The translations under genes and the position numbers were made by a program. 64,000 nt of DNA from JALZCH01 sp036387315. GTDB taxonomy: Bacteria > Acidobacteriota > Blastocatellia > Pyrinomonadales > Pyrinomonadaceae. Below are positions 34,235 to 41,700 of the stretch, piece after piece (position 1 is the stretch's first letter; the number at the start of each line of letters is the position of its first letter). Location of the stretch: contig DASVTY010000099.1 of the NCBI GenBank assembly GCA_036387315.1, positions 3,708-67,707 on the forward strand, read 5' to 3'. The notes under the pieces were generated by a model, which ran no database searches, was not told the origin of the DNA, and worked only from the letters and a program-made list of their open reading frames with translations.

Positions 34235-35225
34235 AATATCTAAAAACCATCGCTGCCATATTGACTCCGCCGCCCGAAGCGCAGAGAAGTATCACATCAC
34301 CGCGATTGATTTTTCCCTCTCGAATAGCGTCGTCCAAAACCATCGGAATGCAAGCCGACCCGGTATAACCCCATTTTTCCATAATCGTGTGAGTGCGCGA
34401 CATTGGCAGATTCATCGCCGCCATCACTTCTCGAATTGTGCTTTTGTTAACCTGCGTCCACAGAAACAGATTTACATCATCGAGCTTCAATTCTGCGCGC
34501 TGCAAAACTTCGCAGACAATCTTCTGCCAGCCTTCGAGATTGATTTCCGGCGGCGTGCGTTTGGCAAAACGCACACGATTGCGATAGCCGCTCGCCAATT
34601 CTTCTTCTGTAATCGGATATTTCGAGCCGCCCGCGAAAATTCCCAAAAAGTCGTGATACTCACCTTTTGCTTCGAGCTTTGAAGCCAGCCAGCCTGTGTT
34701 TTCATTTTCCGTCGCCTGCAAAACGACTGCGCCCGCGCCGTCGGCGAAAATCGTGGCGGTTTTCTTTTCAGTCCAATCGAGGAATTTGGTCATCGCGTAA
34801 ACGCCGATAACGAGTACGTTTCGATAATTTTTGTCGGCGATGATGTATTTGCAGGCGGTGTCAAATGCCGTGACAAAACCGGCGCAAGCCGAATTTGTGT
34901 CAAATGTCCCGGCGTTTTTCGCGCCGATTCTGTGCTGCACGACGACTGATGTTGCAGGCGAGATATATTCGGGCGTGTCGGTCGCGACAATTATCAAATC
35001 CAATTCTTCGGCAGAAATTCCGGCGTTTTTCAGAGCGGTTTCCGCCGCGCAGGCGGCAATGTCGGCGGCGCTTTCGTCTTCAGCCAAAACGCGCCTTTCC
35101 AGAATGCCCAGATTCTGCGAGACAAATTCGTTGATGTCTTCGCCGAGCATTCGGCTCAAATCCGCATTAGTTAAAACTTTGTCGGGAACTGAAACTCCTG
35201 TTCCAATTATCTTCGCATTACGCAT
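34233..35225 (-). CDS. 3-oxoacyl-ACP synthase III-like enzyme with altered triad
   Basis: 330 residues, a full thiolase-fold KASIII. The nucleophile Cys114 is in N-S-A-C-A-G-F. The usual H-Q-A-N of FabH reads T-Q-V-N, and the usual G-N-T-S-A-A-S reads G-Y-T-G-S-A-C, so the canonical His and Asn are both replaced. It should form an acyl-enzyme but may not decarboxylate malonyl-ACP normally. Related KASIII-like acyltransferases make esters or amides. It sits in an operon with two hydrolases, an acyl-CoA ligase and MaoC rather than with fab genes. A ribosome site GGCGGTGA is supplied by the adjoining repeat. Confidence 0.82.
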   Translation of the reverse strand: MRNAKIIGTGVSVPDKVLTNADLSRMLGEDINEFVSQNLGILERRVLAEDESAADIAACAAETALKNAGISAEELDLIIVATDTPEYISPATSVVVQHRIGAKNAGTFDTNSACAGFVTAFDTACKYIIADKNYRNVLVIGVYAMTKFLDWTEKKTATIFADGAGAVVLQATENENTGWLASKLEAKGEYHDFLGIFAGGSKYPITEEELASGYRNRVRFAKRTPPEINLEGWQKIVCEVLQRAELKLDDVNLFLWTQVNKSTIREVMAAMNLPMSRTHTIMEKWGYTGSACIPMVLDDAIREGKINRGDVILLCASGGGVNMAAMVFRY

Positions 35226-35234
35226 TCGTTTTCA

Positions 35235-35341
35235 CCGCCGAGACGCGGAGACGCAGAGTTTAAGAAAAAATGAGTTGTTATAAGAAAGAAATTTTATTTT
35301 TCTTCTTTTGTCTTCTCTCGGCGTCTCCGCGTCTCGGCGGT
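35235..35341. repeat. Inverted-repeat element, ACCGCCGA family, copy 2
   Basis: Arms 35235-35259 and 35315-35341, sharing 21 consecutive bases that include the copy-specific GAGACGCG unit. One end abuts the upstream hydrolase stop codon (35344-35342). The other provides GGCGGTGA just before the KASIII ATG at 35225. Confidence 0.88.
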
Positions 35342-36115
35342 TCAATTCAGGATAAACTTTCTGACCGCTTGATTAAATTCTGCGGCGTTTTCGATGAAAA
35401 ACATATGGCTGCCGTTTTTGATCGTTTTTAATCTTGCGTTCGATATTTTTTCCGCTAAAAGCGCGGAATTTTGCGGCGGCACAACAACGTCGCGGTCGCC
35501 GGTTAAAACGAGCGTTTCGGCTTTGATTTCCTGAAGCCGCGACTCAAAATCAAAAGTCGTAGCGGCTCGTAGCTGCTGCATATAAACCGTTTCTGGAACA
35601 AAATTCTGCTCGCGCAGCTCGCAAACTTTTTCAACCGTTTCCTGATTGGCGGCGTAAAATTCGGGCGTAAAAGCCGGAACGATAAAGCGGCGAATGCGCT
35701 CGCTCTTATTTAAATCGCCGGTCGAAACGAACGCCGCTAAAATTTCCAATTCCGGCGCGACGTGATTTTTGCCGCCCGCGCTCGTGCAGGCGAGAATCAG
35801 CTTGTTTAACCGTTCGGGAAACGAAAGGGCAAATTGCTGCGCGACAAAACCACCGAACGACGCGCCCAAAACATTGGCTTTTTCGATTTTTAAATCGTCA
35901 AGCAAACCGGCAATGTCGGCGGCAATCGTTTCGAGCGAGACAACCGCGTTTTCGTTAATTTTACTTTGCCCGACGCCGCGCGGATCAAACGTAACTACTT
36001 GAAAATCTTCCGACAAATCTTCGACTTGCCAGCGCCAAATCCAAGCGCCAGCCGCAAAGCCCGGAATTAAAATTAAAGGCTCGCCCGCACCGCGCGTTTC
36101 GTAAAAAAGGTTCAA
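35342..36115 (-). CDS. Alpha/beta hydrolase starting at a repeat-borne TTG
   Basis: 257 residues. No ATG or GTG lies upstream of the conserved fold, so the start is taken as TTG at 36115-36113, inside the GTTCAAA repeat; the frame is closed a few bases upstream. Motifs: P-G-F-A-A-G oxyanion loop, D-P-R-G-V-G-Q-S, nucleophile elbow G-A-S-F-G-G, acid in G-D-R-D-V-V and histidine in G-S-H-M-F-F. It resembles 3-oxoadipate enol-lactonase / esterase types. No signal peptide, so cytoplasmic. It lies between the TonB receptor and the KASIII-like gene. Confidence 0.75.
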   Translation of the reverse strand: MNLFYETRGAGEPLILIPGFAAGAWIWRWQVEDLSEDFQVVTFDPRGVGQSKINENAVVSLETIAADIAGLLDDLKIEKANVLGASFGGFVAQQFALSFPERLNKLILACTSAGGKNHVAPELEILAAFVSTGDLNKSERIRRFIVPAFTPEFYAANQETVEKVCELREQNFVPETVYMQQLRAATTFDFESRLQEIKAETLVLTGDRDVVVPPQNSALLAEKISNARLKTIKNGSHMFFIENAAEFNQAVRKFILN

Positions 36116-36179
36116 AGTTCAAGGTTCAAAGTTCAAGGTTCAAAATCAAACTTGGAACTTTGAACCTTGAACTTTGAAC
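36110..36179. repeat. Heptamer inverted-repeat element between TonB receptor and hydrolase (GTTCAAA/GTTCAAG)
   Basis: Arms 36110-36137 and 36151-36179. The first 25 bases of the left arm are perfectly complementary to the right arm, and the loop is about 13 nt. Units alternate GTTCAAA and GTTCAAG. It spans from 3 nt after the receptor stop codon into the first codons of the hydrolase gene. Confidence 0.9.
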
Positions 36180-36181
36180 AA

Positions 36182-39100
36182 TTAGAAATTCAGCTTAAAT
36201 CCGAACTGAATCACGCGCGGTCCCGAACTGGTCGAAATAATTCGACCAAACGAATTGCCGAGAGCGATGTTGCTCACCGGATTGGCGTAATTCACCCAGT
36301 TAAAAGCGTTGAAAAACTCCGTCCGAAATTCGCCGCGCAGCCGTTCGGTGATCGGAATCAGTTTGATCAGCGAAATGTCAACGTTTTTCTGTCCGGGTCC
36401 GGTCAGTAGGTTTCGCTGCACGTTGCCGAAAGGCGCGTTCGGATCGAAAAACGGATTGGTGACCGCCCCGACTCCGGTTCCGTCGAGACGCGGACGCGAA
36501 ATGGCAAACGCCTGCTGATTGAAATAATTGTTTAATCTGCTCGCCACGTCACCGCTCGGATAAATGTCGCCGTTAAAAGCCGGATTAAAATTAGCTCGGC
36601 TGATGACGGCGTTGCCCGGATTGTCAATCACCGAAAACGGCAAACCGCTTTGAAAAACGGCGACTCCGGCGATTTGCCAGTTGTTCAAAACTGCGCGCGC
36701 GGCGGCAGATTCATAATTATATTTCGGCAATTCGTAAACGCCGCTAATGACAAGACGATGTTCGCGGTTAAAATCCGAACGCCCGCGGTTTACGCGCCAA
36801 TTGTATTGGTCGCCCGGATTGTTGACAAGTTCGTTGACCGTGCCGCCCGAATAATAATCGAACGAACGCCCGAAAGTGTAGGCTGCATTAAGCTGCAAGC
36901 CGTTTCCGAAACGTCTGGTTAATGTTGCTTGCAGCGAATTGTAATTCGAGTTTGCCGTCGTTTGAACTTGCTGCAAAGCGCCCGTAGCGTTTTTATTTGT
37001 TGATAAAATCGTGCCGGGCGCGAACCGCGGAGCGAAACTGTTTGTCGCCTGATTATAAATCGGTTGGTTAAGCGTAATGAGCTGCAAAAGATGCGTGCCT
37101 TTGTTGCCGACGTAATTAACTTCCAAAACCGTGTTTTTCAAAAATTCCCATTGAACGCCGAGATTGTATTGCTGAACGTAAGGCGTTTCCAGGTTCGGGT
37201 CAACAAAAACTCCGCTGACCGGAACGCCGACGGTCGAAAAAGCGAGCGGCGAGAGCGGCGAGGGAATTGTTCCGGCGGTCGGGAATTGATTGGGCTGCGG
37301 AAGCTGTAAAAACGGGCTTGAAAGCGGGCGCAAGCCCGGAAGAACCGCACCGAGCGGGCTAATTACGCCGACGCCCAAGCCGAGATACGGGAAATTAAAA
37401 AGCTGCGTGTTGGCAAAGCGCGTCGAAATGCGGTCGTAATAAATTCCGTAACCGCCGCGCACGACAATTCTGCCTTCGTCGTCAACGCGGTAAGCGAACC
37501 CCAGGCGCGGCGCAAAGTTGTTTTTATCGGTCGGCACAAGCGTTTTCGTCACGGTCGGGACGCCCGGAATCGGATTGGTCGCGTTTTCGGCTTGCACCAA
37601 ACCATTGGGAGCAGCGCCGATACTGAATTGATCGGGCAAAAAATTGACGAGCCTGCCTTGTTCTTCAGCCGGCAAACCGTAAAAATCGTAGCGCAAACCT
37701 AAATTTAATGTCAGGCGGTCGCTGATTCTGAAATCGTCCTGCACAAAAGCGTTAAAATCTTTGACTCGGAACGAACGGTCGTAAACTCCCGAACCCAGAA
37801 TTGAAACGCCGTTGCCCTGTAGGAAATTGGTAAAGCTGCTGAAGATTAATTGCCCGCGCGAAAAGGAGTTGAAATAAAATTTGACGGTCGAAAAACGATA
37901 CTCACCGCCAACGCGAAGGCGGTGTTTTCCGGCGATAATTGAAACAGTGTCCTGAAACGAATAACCGTTAATGCGCGAAGATTGATCGGCGAGCGGCGAC
38001 GAACCGAAGAAAAACGACGAATCCGTTCCGGCGACTTGAATAGTCGGCGCGCCCGCAAACAAATTGCCGAGCGGATTTGTGATACCTAAATCAGCGGCGG
38101 TAAAAGGTTCTTCGGGAACGCTCGTGACGCGCAGGCGGCTGAAGCCGAATCTCGCTTGATTGCTGACATTGGGACCGAAAATGTGCGTGTCGGTCAAAGA
38201 ATAAAGCCATTGTTTGTTGGCGAGATTCGCGCCGAAACCGATAAGCTGAGTTGGCGGCTGACCTTCCAGACGATTTCCAGTTCCGGCAAAATTGTAATTC
38301 GCCTGTGTCGTCGGATTGTCGGCGTAAAAGAACTTGCTCGACAGAGTGTTGGCATCCGTAATGTTGAAATCTAAATTGGCGTTAAATTGATTTTCTTTGT
38401 AACGCGAAATGCCCGACTGCACGGTCGGAACGGCTGTTGTCGCCGCCAATCCGGTCGCGCCGGACGAAGGAATCGCAAATTGTCCGTTCTCCAAACGCGC
38501 GTTCAAAATGTTGAGCGCAACCGGATTGATCGAGGCGGCTGTGATACCAAAAGCCGCAGCGAGTCCGGCGGCGGTGCGATTTGCGTCCGTCAAACCGGCG
38601 GGAATCGAAGGAAACGTCAAGCTATTATTGAGCGAAAGCCCGTTAGTTTCTTTGGTATGTTGATACGAACCGAAGAAAAACAAACGGTCGCGGACGATTG
38701 GACCGCCGAAAGTCGCGCCGAATTGATTGCGCGACAAAACCGGCTTGTCTAAACCGCGCGCTTTGACGAATGGATCGTTGGCGTTTAAGGCTTTGTTTCG
38801 CAGGAAATAATAAACGTTTCCGCGAAATTGATTTGAGCCTGAGCGCGTAATGGCTTCGATATTGCCGCCGGAATTGCGCCCGCTCGCCGCGTCGTAGAGC
38901 GACGTTTGGACGATAAATTCCTGCAAAGAATCAGGCGCGGGAACGGCGAGATTGGGAAACGAATTCGTGCCGATTGAGTTGGCGTCAACGCCGTTGATGC
39001 GGACGCTGTTGCTGGTCGAACGCTGCCCGTTGACCGAAATCGGATTATCGCCGCGCCCCAAATCGGTCGTGTTCGAGATGCTCGACTGCGCGCCCGATTG

Positions 39101-39583
39101 CAGAGTTAAAAGCTGCTGAAAGTTTCTCGTCGGAAGCGGAAGCTGGCGAATCGTTTGACCTTCGATGACTCGCCCGACTTGCGAGCTTTCCGCCTGCAAA
39201 ACCGGCGCTTCCGGCGTCACGACGACTTCGTTCACGCTTGCGCCCGCAACTGCAAGTTGAATATCAACCGCCGTCGTCTGCGTGATGTTAACGACGGCTT
39301 GCGCGGTTACTTTTTGAAAACCGCTTGCCGTCGCTTCAACGCGATAATTTCCCGGCGGAAGAAGCTGAAATGCGTAATTCCCTTCTCCGTCGCTCGTCGT
39401 TTCTCTGACCGCATTCGTATCCGCGCTAGTCGCCGTGACCGCCGCGCCCGCGACGACAGCGCCGTTCGGGTCAGTTACGGTTCCGGTGATTCCTCCGGTG
39501 GTCACCTGCGCGTTTGCCGTAATTGTTAGAACTGCAAACAAACTTAAAACAAGCAAAGTTACAAACTGTTTGCCCCAAATCAT
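36182..39583 (-). CDS. Large TonB-dependent receptor, Oar-like
   Basis: 1133 residues. Signal peptide 1-25 (A-N-A-Q). CarboxypepD_reg domain about 28-110 (G-G-I-T-G-T-V-T-D-P-N-G-A-V-V-A-G-A). A plug domain with P-T-R-N-F-Q-Q-L-L-T-L and N-G-Q-R-S-T-S-N-S-V-R-I-N-G-V-D-A follows, then a long beta-barrel. The C-terminal strand ends I-Q-F-G-F-K-L-N-F, an outer-membrane insertion signal. Upstream is a tetR gene whose promoter shares an operator with this one. Downstream are acyl-processing genes, so cargo may be a lipid or acylated compound; this is inference. Confidence 0.88.
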   Translation of the reverse strand: MIWGKQFVTLLVLSLFAVLTITANAQVTTGGITGTVTDPNGAVVAGAAVTATSADTNAVRETTSDGEGNYAFQLLPPGNYRVEATASGFQKVTAQAVVNITQTTAVDIQLAVAGASVNEVVVTPEAPVLQAESSQVGRVIEGQTIRQLPLPTRNFQQLLTLQSGAQSSISNTTDLGRGDNPISVNGQRSTSNSVRINGVDANSIGTNSFPNLAVPAPDSLQEFIVQTSLYDAASGRNSGGNIEAITRSGSNQFRGNVYYFLRNKALNANDPFVKARGLDKPVLSRNQFGATFGGPIVRDRLFFFGSYQHTKETNGLSLNNSLTFPSIPAGLTDANRTAAGLAAAFGITAASINPVALNILNARLENGQFAIPSSGATGLAATTAVPTVQSGISRYKENQFNANLDFNITDANTLSSKFFYADNPTTQANYNFAGTGNRLEGQPPTQLIGFGANLANKQWLYSLTDTHIFGPNVSNQARFGFSRLRVTSVPEEPFTAADLGITNPLGNLFAGAPTIQVAGTDSSFFFGSSPLADQSSRINGYSFQDTVSIIAGKHRLRVGGEYRFSTVKFYFNSFSRGQLIFSSFTNFLQGNGVSILGSGVYDRSFRVKDFNAFVQDDFRISDRLTLNLGLRYDFYGLPAEEQGRLVNFLPDQFSIGAAPNGLVQAENATNPIPGVPTVTKTLVPTDKNNFAPRLGFAYRVDDEGRIVVRGGYGIYYDRISTRFANTQLFNFPYLGLGVGVISPLGAVLPGLRPLSSPFLQLPQPNQFPTAGTIPSPLSPLAFSTVGVPVSGVFVDPNLETPYVQQYNLGVQWEFLKNTVLEVNYVGNKGTHLLQLITLNQPIYNQATNSFAPRFAPGTILSTNKNATGALQQVQTTANSNYNSLQATLTRRFGNGLQLNAAYTFGRSFDYYSGGTVNELVNNPGDQYNWRVNRGRSDFNREHRLVISGVYELPKYNYESAAARAVLNNWQIAGVAVFQSGLPFSVIDNPGNAVISRANFNPAFNGDIYPSGDVASRLNNYFNQQAFAISRPRLDGTGVGAVTNPFFDPNAPFGNVQRNLLTGPGQKNVDISLIKLIPITERLRGEFRTEFFNAFNWVNYANPVSNIALGNSFGRIISTSSGPRVIQFGFKLNF

Positions 39584-39621
39584 ATTTCAAAACCTCCAAA
39601 TGCTGCTGACCGTAAATTCAA

Positions 39622-39650
39622 AATAAAAACGAACGTCCGTCTTTTTTCAA
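39622..39650 (-). promoter_or_regulatory. TonB-receptor promoter overlapped by a TetR-type operator
   Basis: On the minus strand TTGAAA (39650-39645) and TTTATT (39627-39622) are 17 nt apart. The spacer is almost filled by a dyad with core 39629-39640 (ACGAACGTCCGT, 10 of 12 positions symmetric). The same dyad with A/T flanks precedes the tetR gene. A TetR dimer bound here would block RNA polymerase. Confidence 0.6.
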
Positions 39651-39684
39651 CTTTTATTTCAAAAGCCCAATTTCAGCCGGAAAT

Positions 39685-40356
39685 TTAGACTTTTAGTTTT
39701 GCCTTCGATTTTGTTTTTTCAATTTCGGCGAGCTTTCGAGGACTCGCCACGCCGCGACAAAAAATCTCGGTCAAGCTCTTCATCACTGCGTCGTCGTCAA
39801 GACCGTAATGCAAATTGCCGCCGAAGAGCTTTTCCACCAGAAAATAATTAAAAAACTGCATATAAACCGCAGTAAAAGCGAGCGCCGGATCAATTGACGG
39901 ATGCAGCTCGCCGCGCTTTTTCGTTGCTTCAAATTTAGCGTCAAAACGGCGGCGAAAATTTGTCGCCAAATTTTCAAACATTTTACGAAAATGCCGGTTT
40001 TGAAATTCCAGCACGTCTATATACATCAGCAGCCAAAAATCGTGATGCTGGTTAACCACGTCGCCGACCGCGCGGCTCATTTTCAACAAATTTTCGGATT
40101 CAAACGGCTCGTCAATTTCATCAAAAATTTCGCGCAGCTTTTCGTTGATGACAAGCAAATATTTTTCGATGATTGACTCTAAAATCGCCTCTTTCGTCCG
40201 GTAATAATTGTATAAATTACCGAGCGAAACATCAGCTCGCCGGGCGATTTCGCGCATCGGCGCGGCGTGAAAACCTTGTTTGATAAACAGCTCTTTCGCC
40301 GCGTCTTCGATGACGATTTTCTTTTCTTCAATAACAGCTTGGCTGAGTTTAGGCAT
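39685..40356 (-). CDS. TetR-family transcriptional regulator
   Basis: 223 residues from ATG at 40356. This start leaves the operator dyad outside the coding region; an ATG at 40413 would put it inside. N-terminal helix-turn-helix at about 10-55: I-E-D-A-A-K-E-L-F-I-K-Q-G-F-H, M-R-E-I-A-R-R-A-D-V-S and G-N-L-Y-N-Y-Y-R-T-K-E. The C-terminal ligand domain is all helical with aromatic residues, suited to a hydrophobic ligand. It probably represses itself and the adjacent receptor operon, releasing on binding an acyl-type inducer. Confidence 0.88.
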   Translation of the reverse strand: MPKLSQAVIEEKKIVIEDAAKELFIKQGFHAAPMREIARRADVSLGNLYNYYRTKEAILESIIEKYLLVINEKLREIFDEIDEPFESENLLKMSRAVGDVVNQHHDFWLLMYIDVLEFQNRHFRKMFENLATNFRRRFDAKFEATKKRGELHPSIDPALAFTAVYMQFFNYFLVEKLFGGNLHYGLDDDAVMKSLTEIFCRGVASPRKLAEIEKTKSKAKLKV

Positions 40357-40367
40357 CCGCTTTATAA

Positions 40368-40389
40368 AAAAACGAGCGTTCGTCTTTTT
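40368..40389 (-). promoter_or_regulatory. Second copy of the TetR-type operator, at the tetR promoter
   Basis: Core 40372-40383 (ACGAGCGTTCGT) with the same A5 and T5 flanks as the site at 39625-39647, differing at two core positions. It lies 16-27 nt before the tetR ATG, consistent with autorepression. Confidence 0.6.
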
Positions 40390-40509
40390 AAACTTTTTCT
40401 TGTCATTTGTCAATAACGATTTTAAAAAAAGTTTGTCGTTTTATTAAAAAAAGCTCATTCGGCTTTTTCAAACCAAACGAGCTTTACCTGTAGTCACTTT
40501 TTTAAATTG

Positions 40510-41445
40510 TTAATTATTGTAAGCGCCGTTAGTGCGAGAGTTATTTTCTTGTTTTTGACTAAAGACAGCGGCATTTCCGTCAAATGCAAGCTGACCGCTG
40601 CGAATGTTCAAATCTCTTTGCGGGAACGGGATTTCGATATTGTTTGCTTTGAATTTCTCCCAGATGGCGAAGTTTAAATCACTAAGCAAAACCGTTTTTC
40701 GATGCAGTTTTGCCTTGCTCCACACCCACAATTCAAAATTGAGCGAGTTGTCACCGAATTCGAGCAACCGCACGACTGGTTCAGGGTCTTGCAGAACATC
40801 GGGATTTTCTTTTCCCACTTCGCACAAAAGCCGTTTGACCAGATTAACGTCCGAATCGTAAGAGACACCGACCGGAACTCGCAGTCGAATGCGCGGATTG
40901 CGGCTGTCGTAGGTCCAGTTGATTACGTCTTCGGTGATTAATTTGCTGTTCGGCACGATAATCGTGATGTTGTCGTTGGTTTTGATGACGGTGCTGCGCG
41001 TTCCGACGGAAACGACTTTTCCGTCGCTGCCGTCAACCTCGATTCGGTCGCCGATTTTAACCGGGCGTTCAAATAAAATAATAATCCCGGCGATAAAATT
41101 GCTCGCCACGTTTTGCAAACCGAAACCGACTCCGATTCCGACAGCGCCCGCCAAAACGTTGAGCGTCGTCAAATTGATTCCGACGGTTTGCAAAATCACG
41201 AGAAAACCGAGAAACAAAATCGCATAGCGCGAAACTGTGCCGATTGCCTGCTGCGCGCCGATGTCGAGATGCGTTTTCGACAACAATCGCGCGGTCATCA
41301 AATCACGCAGCTTTTTCGACGCCCAAAACAATAAAACCGTAAAACCGATGACATAAATCAAGCTGAGCGGCGTAATTTTGGCTTCGCCGAGAGGAAAGAG
41401 ATTGTAATGAAGAATCCTGCTAAAATAATCTAAATAATCACCCAT
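40510..41445 (-). CDS. Small-conductance mechanosensitive channel, MscS family
   Basis: 311 residues. Three or four N-terminal transmembrane segments. The pore helix TM3 is Gly/Ala-rich (V-L-A-G-A-V-G-I-G-V-G-F-G-L-Q-N), followed by F-I-A-G-I-I-I-L-F-E-R-P-V-K-I-G-D, the MscS hallmark. A beta domain then has I-V-P-N-S-K-L-I and W-T-Y-D-S-R. It opens on membrane tension to release solutes in osmotic downshock. Divergent from lysS across a long inverted repeat. Confidence 0.9.
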   Translation of the reverse strand: MGDYLDYFSRILHYNLFPLGEAKITPLSLIYVIGFTVLLFWASKKLRDLMTARLLSKTHLDIGAQQAIGTVSRYAILFLGFLVILQTVGINLTTLNVLAGAVGIGVGFGLQNVASNFIAGIIILFERPVKIGDRIEVDGSDGKVVSVGTRSTVIKTNDNITIIVPNSKLITEDVINWTYDSRNPRIRLRVPVGVSYDSDVNLVKRLLCEVGKENPDVLQDPEPVVRLLEFGDNSLNFELWVWSKAKLHRKTVLLSDLNFAIWEKFKANNIEIPFPQRDLNIRSGQLAFDGNAAVFSQKQENNSRTNGAYNN

Positions 41446-41585
41446 AAATATACTTTTTGTCTTTTCTAAATTTCGTATCCTTATAAAAGGGAAGAAAAAA
41501 ACGCGGTAAAAGTTGCCTTTTTACTGAATTCGGGGCTTTGCTTTGCCGTTTTGCGGGAAATTTGTTTTGATTTCTATAAGTTCGA

Positions 41586-41653
41586 GGCAGAAACACGACC
41601 GTTAGGGAGTGTGCCGCATTATTCGCACACTCCCTAACGGTCGTGTTTCTGCC
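41586..41653. repeat. Perfect long inverted repeat between mscS and lysS
   Basis: Two perfectly complementary 29-nt arms (41586-41614, 41625-41653) with a 10-nt spacer. The arm contains GTTAGGGAGTGTGC. No A/T tract follows, so it is not a typical terminator, and it lies between divergent genes. The same layout recurs at 49053-49122. It resembles REP-like dyads linked to IS200-type transposases. Confidence 0.9.
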
Positions 41654-41700
41654 ACTTGGTATTTCAAGGCGTAACTCATAAAATTGATTGATAAAAATTT

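Noticed and set aside
40357..40413. Longer TetR protein starting at 40413
   Set aside because: The extra residues are unconserved, and that start would place the operator dyad inside the coding region.
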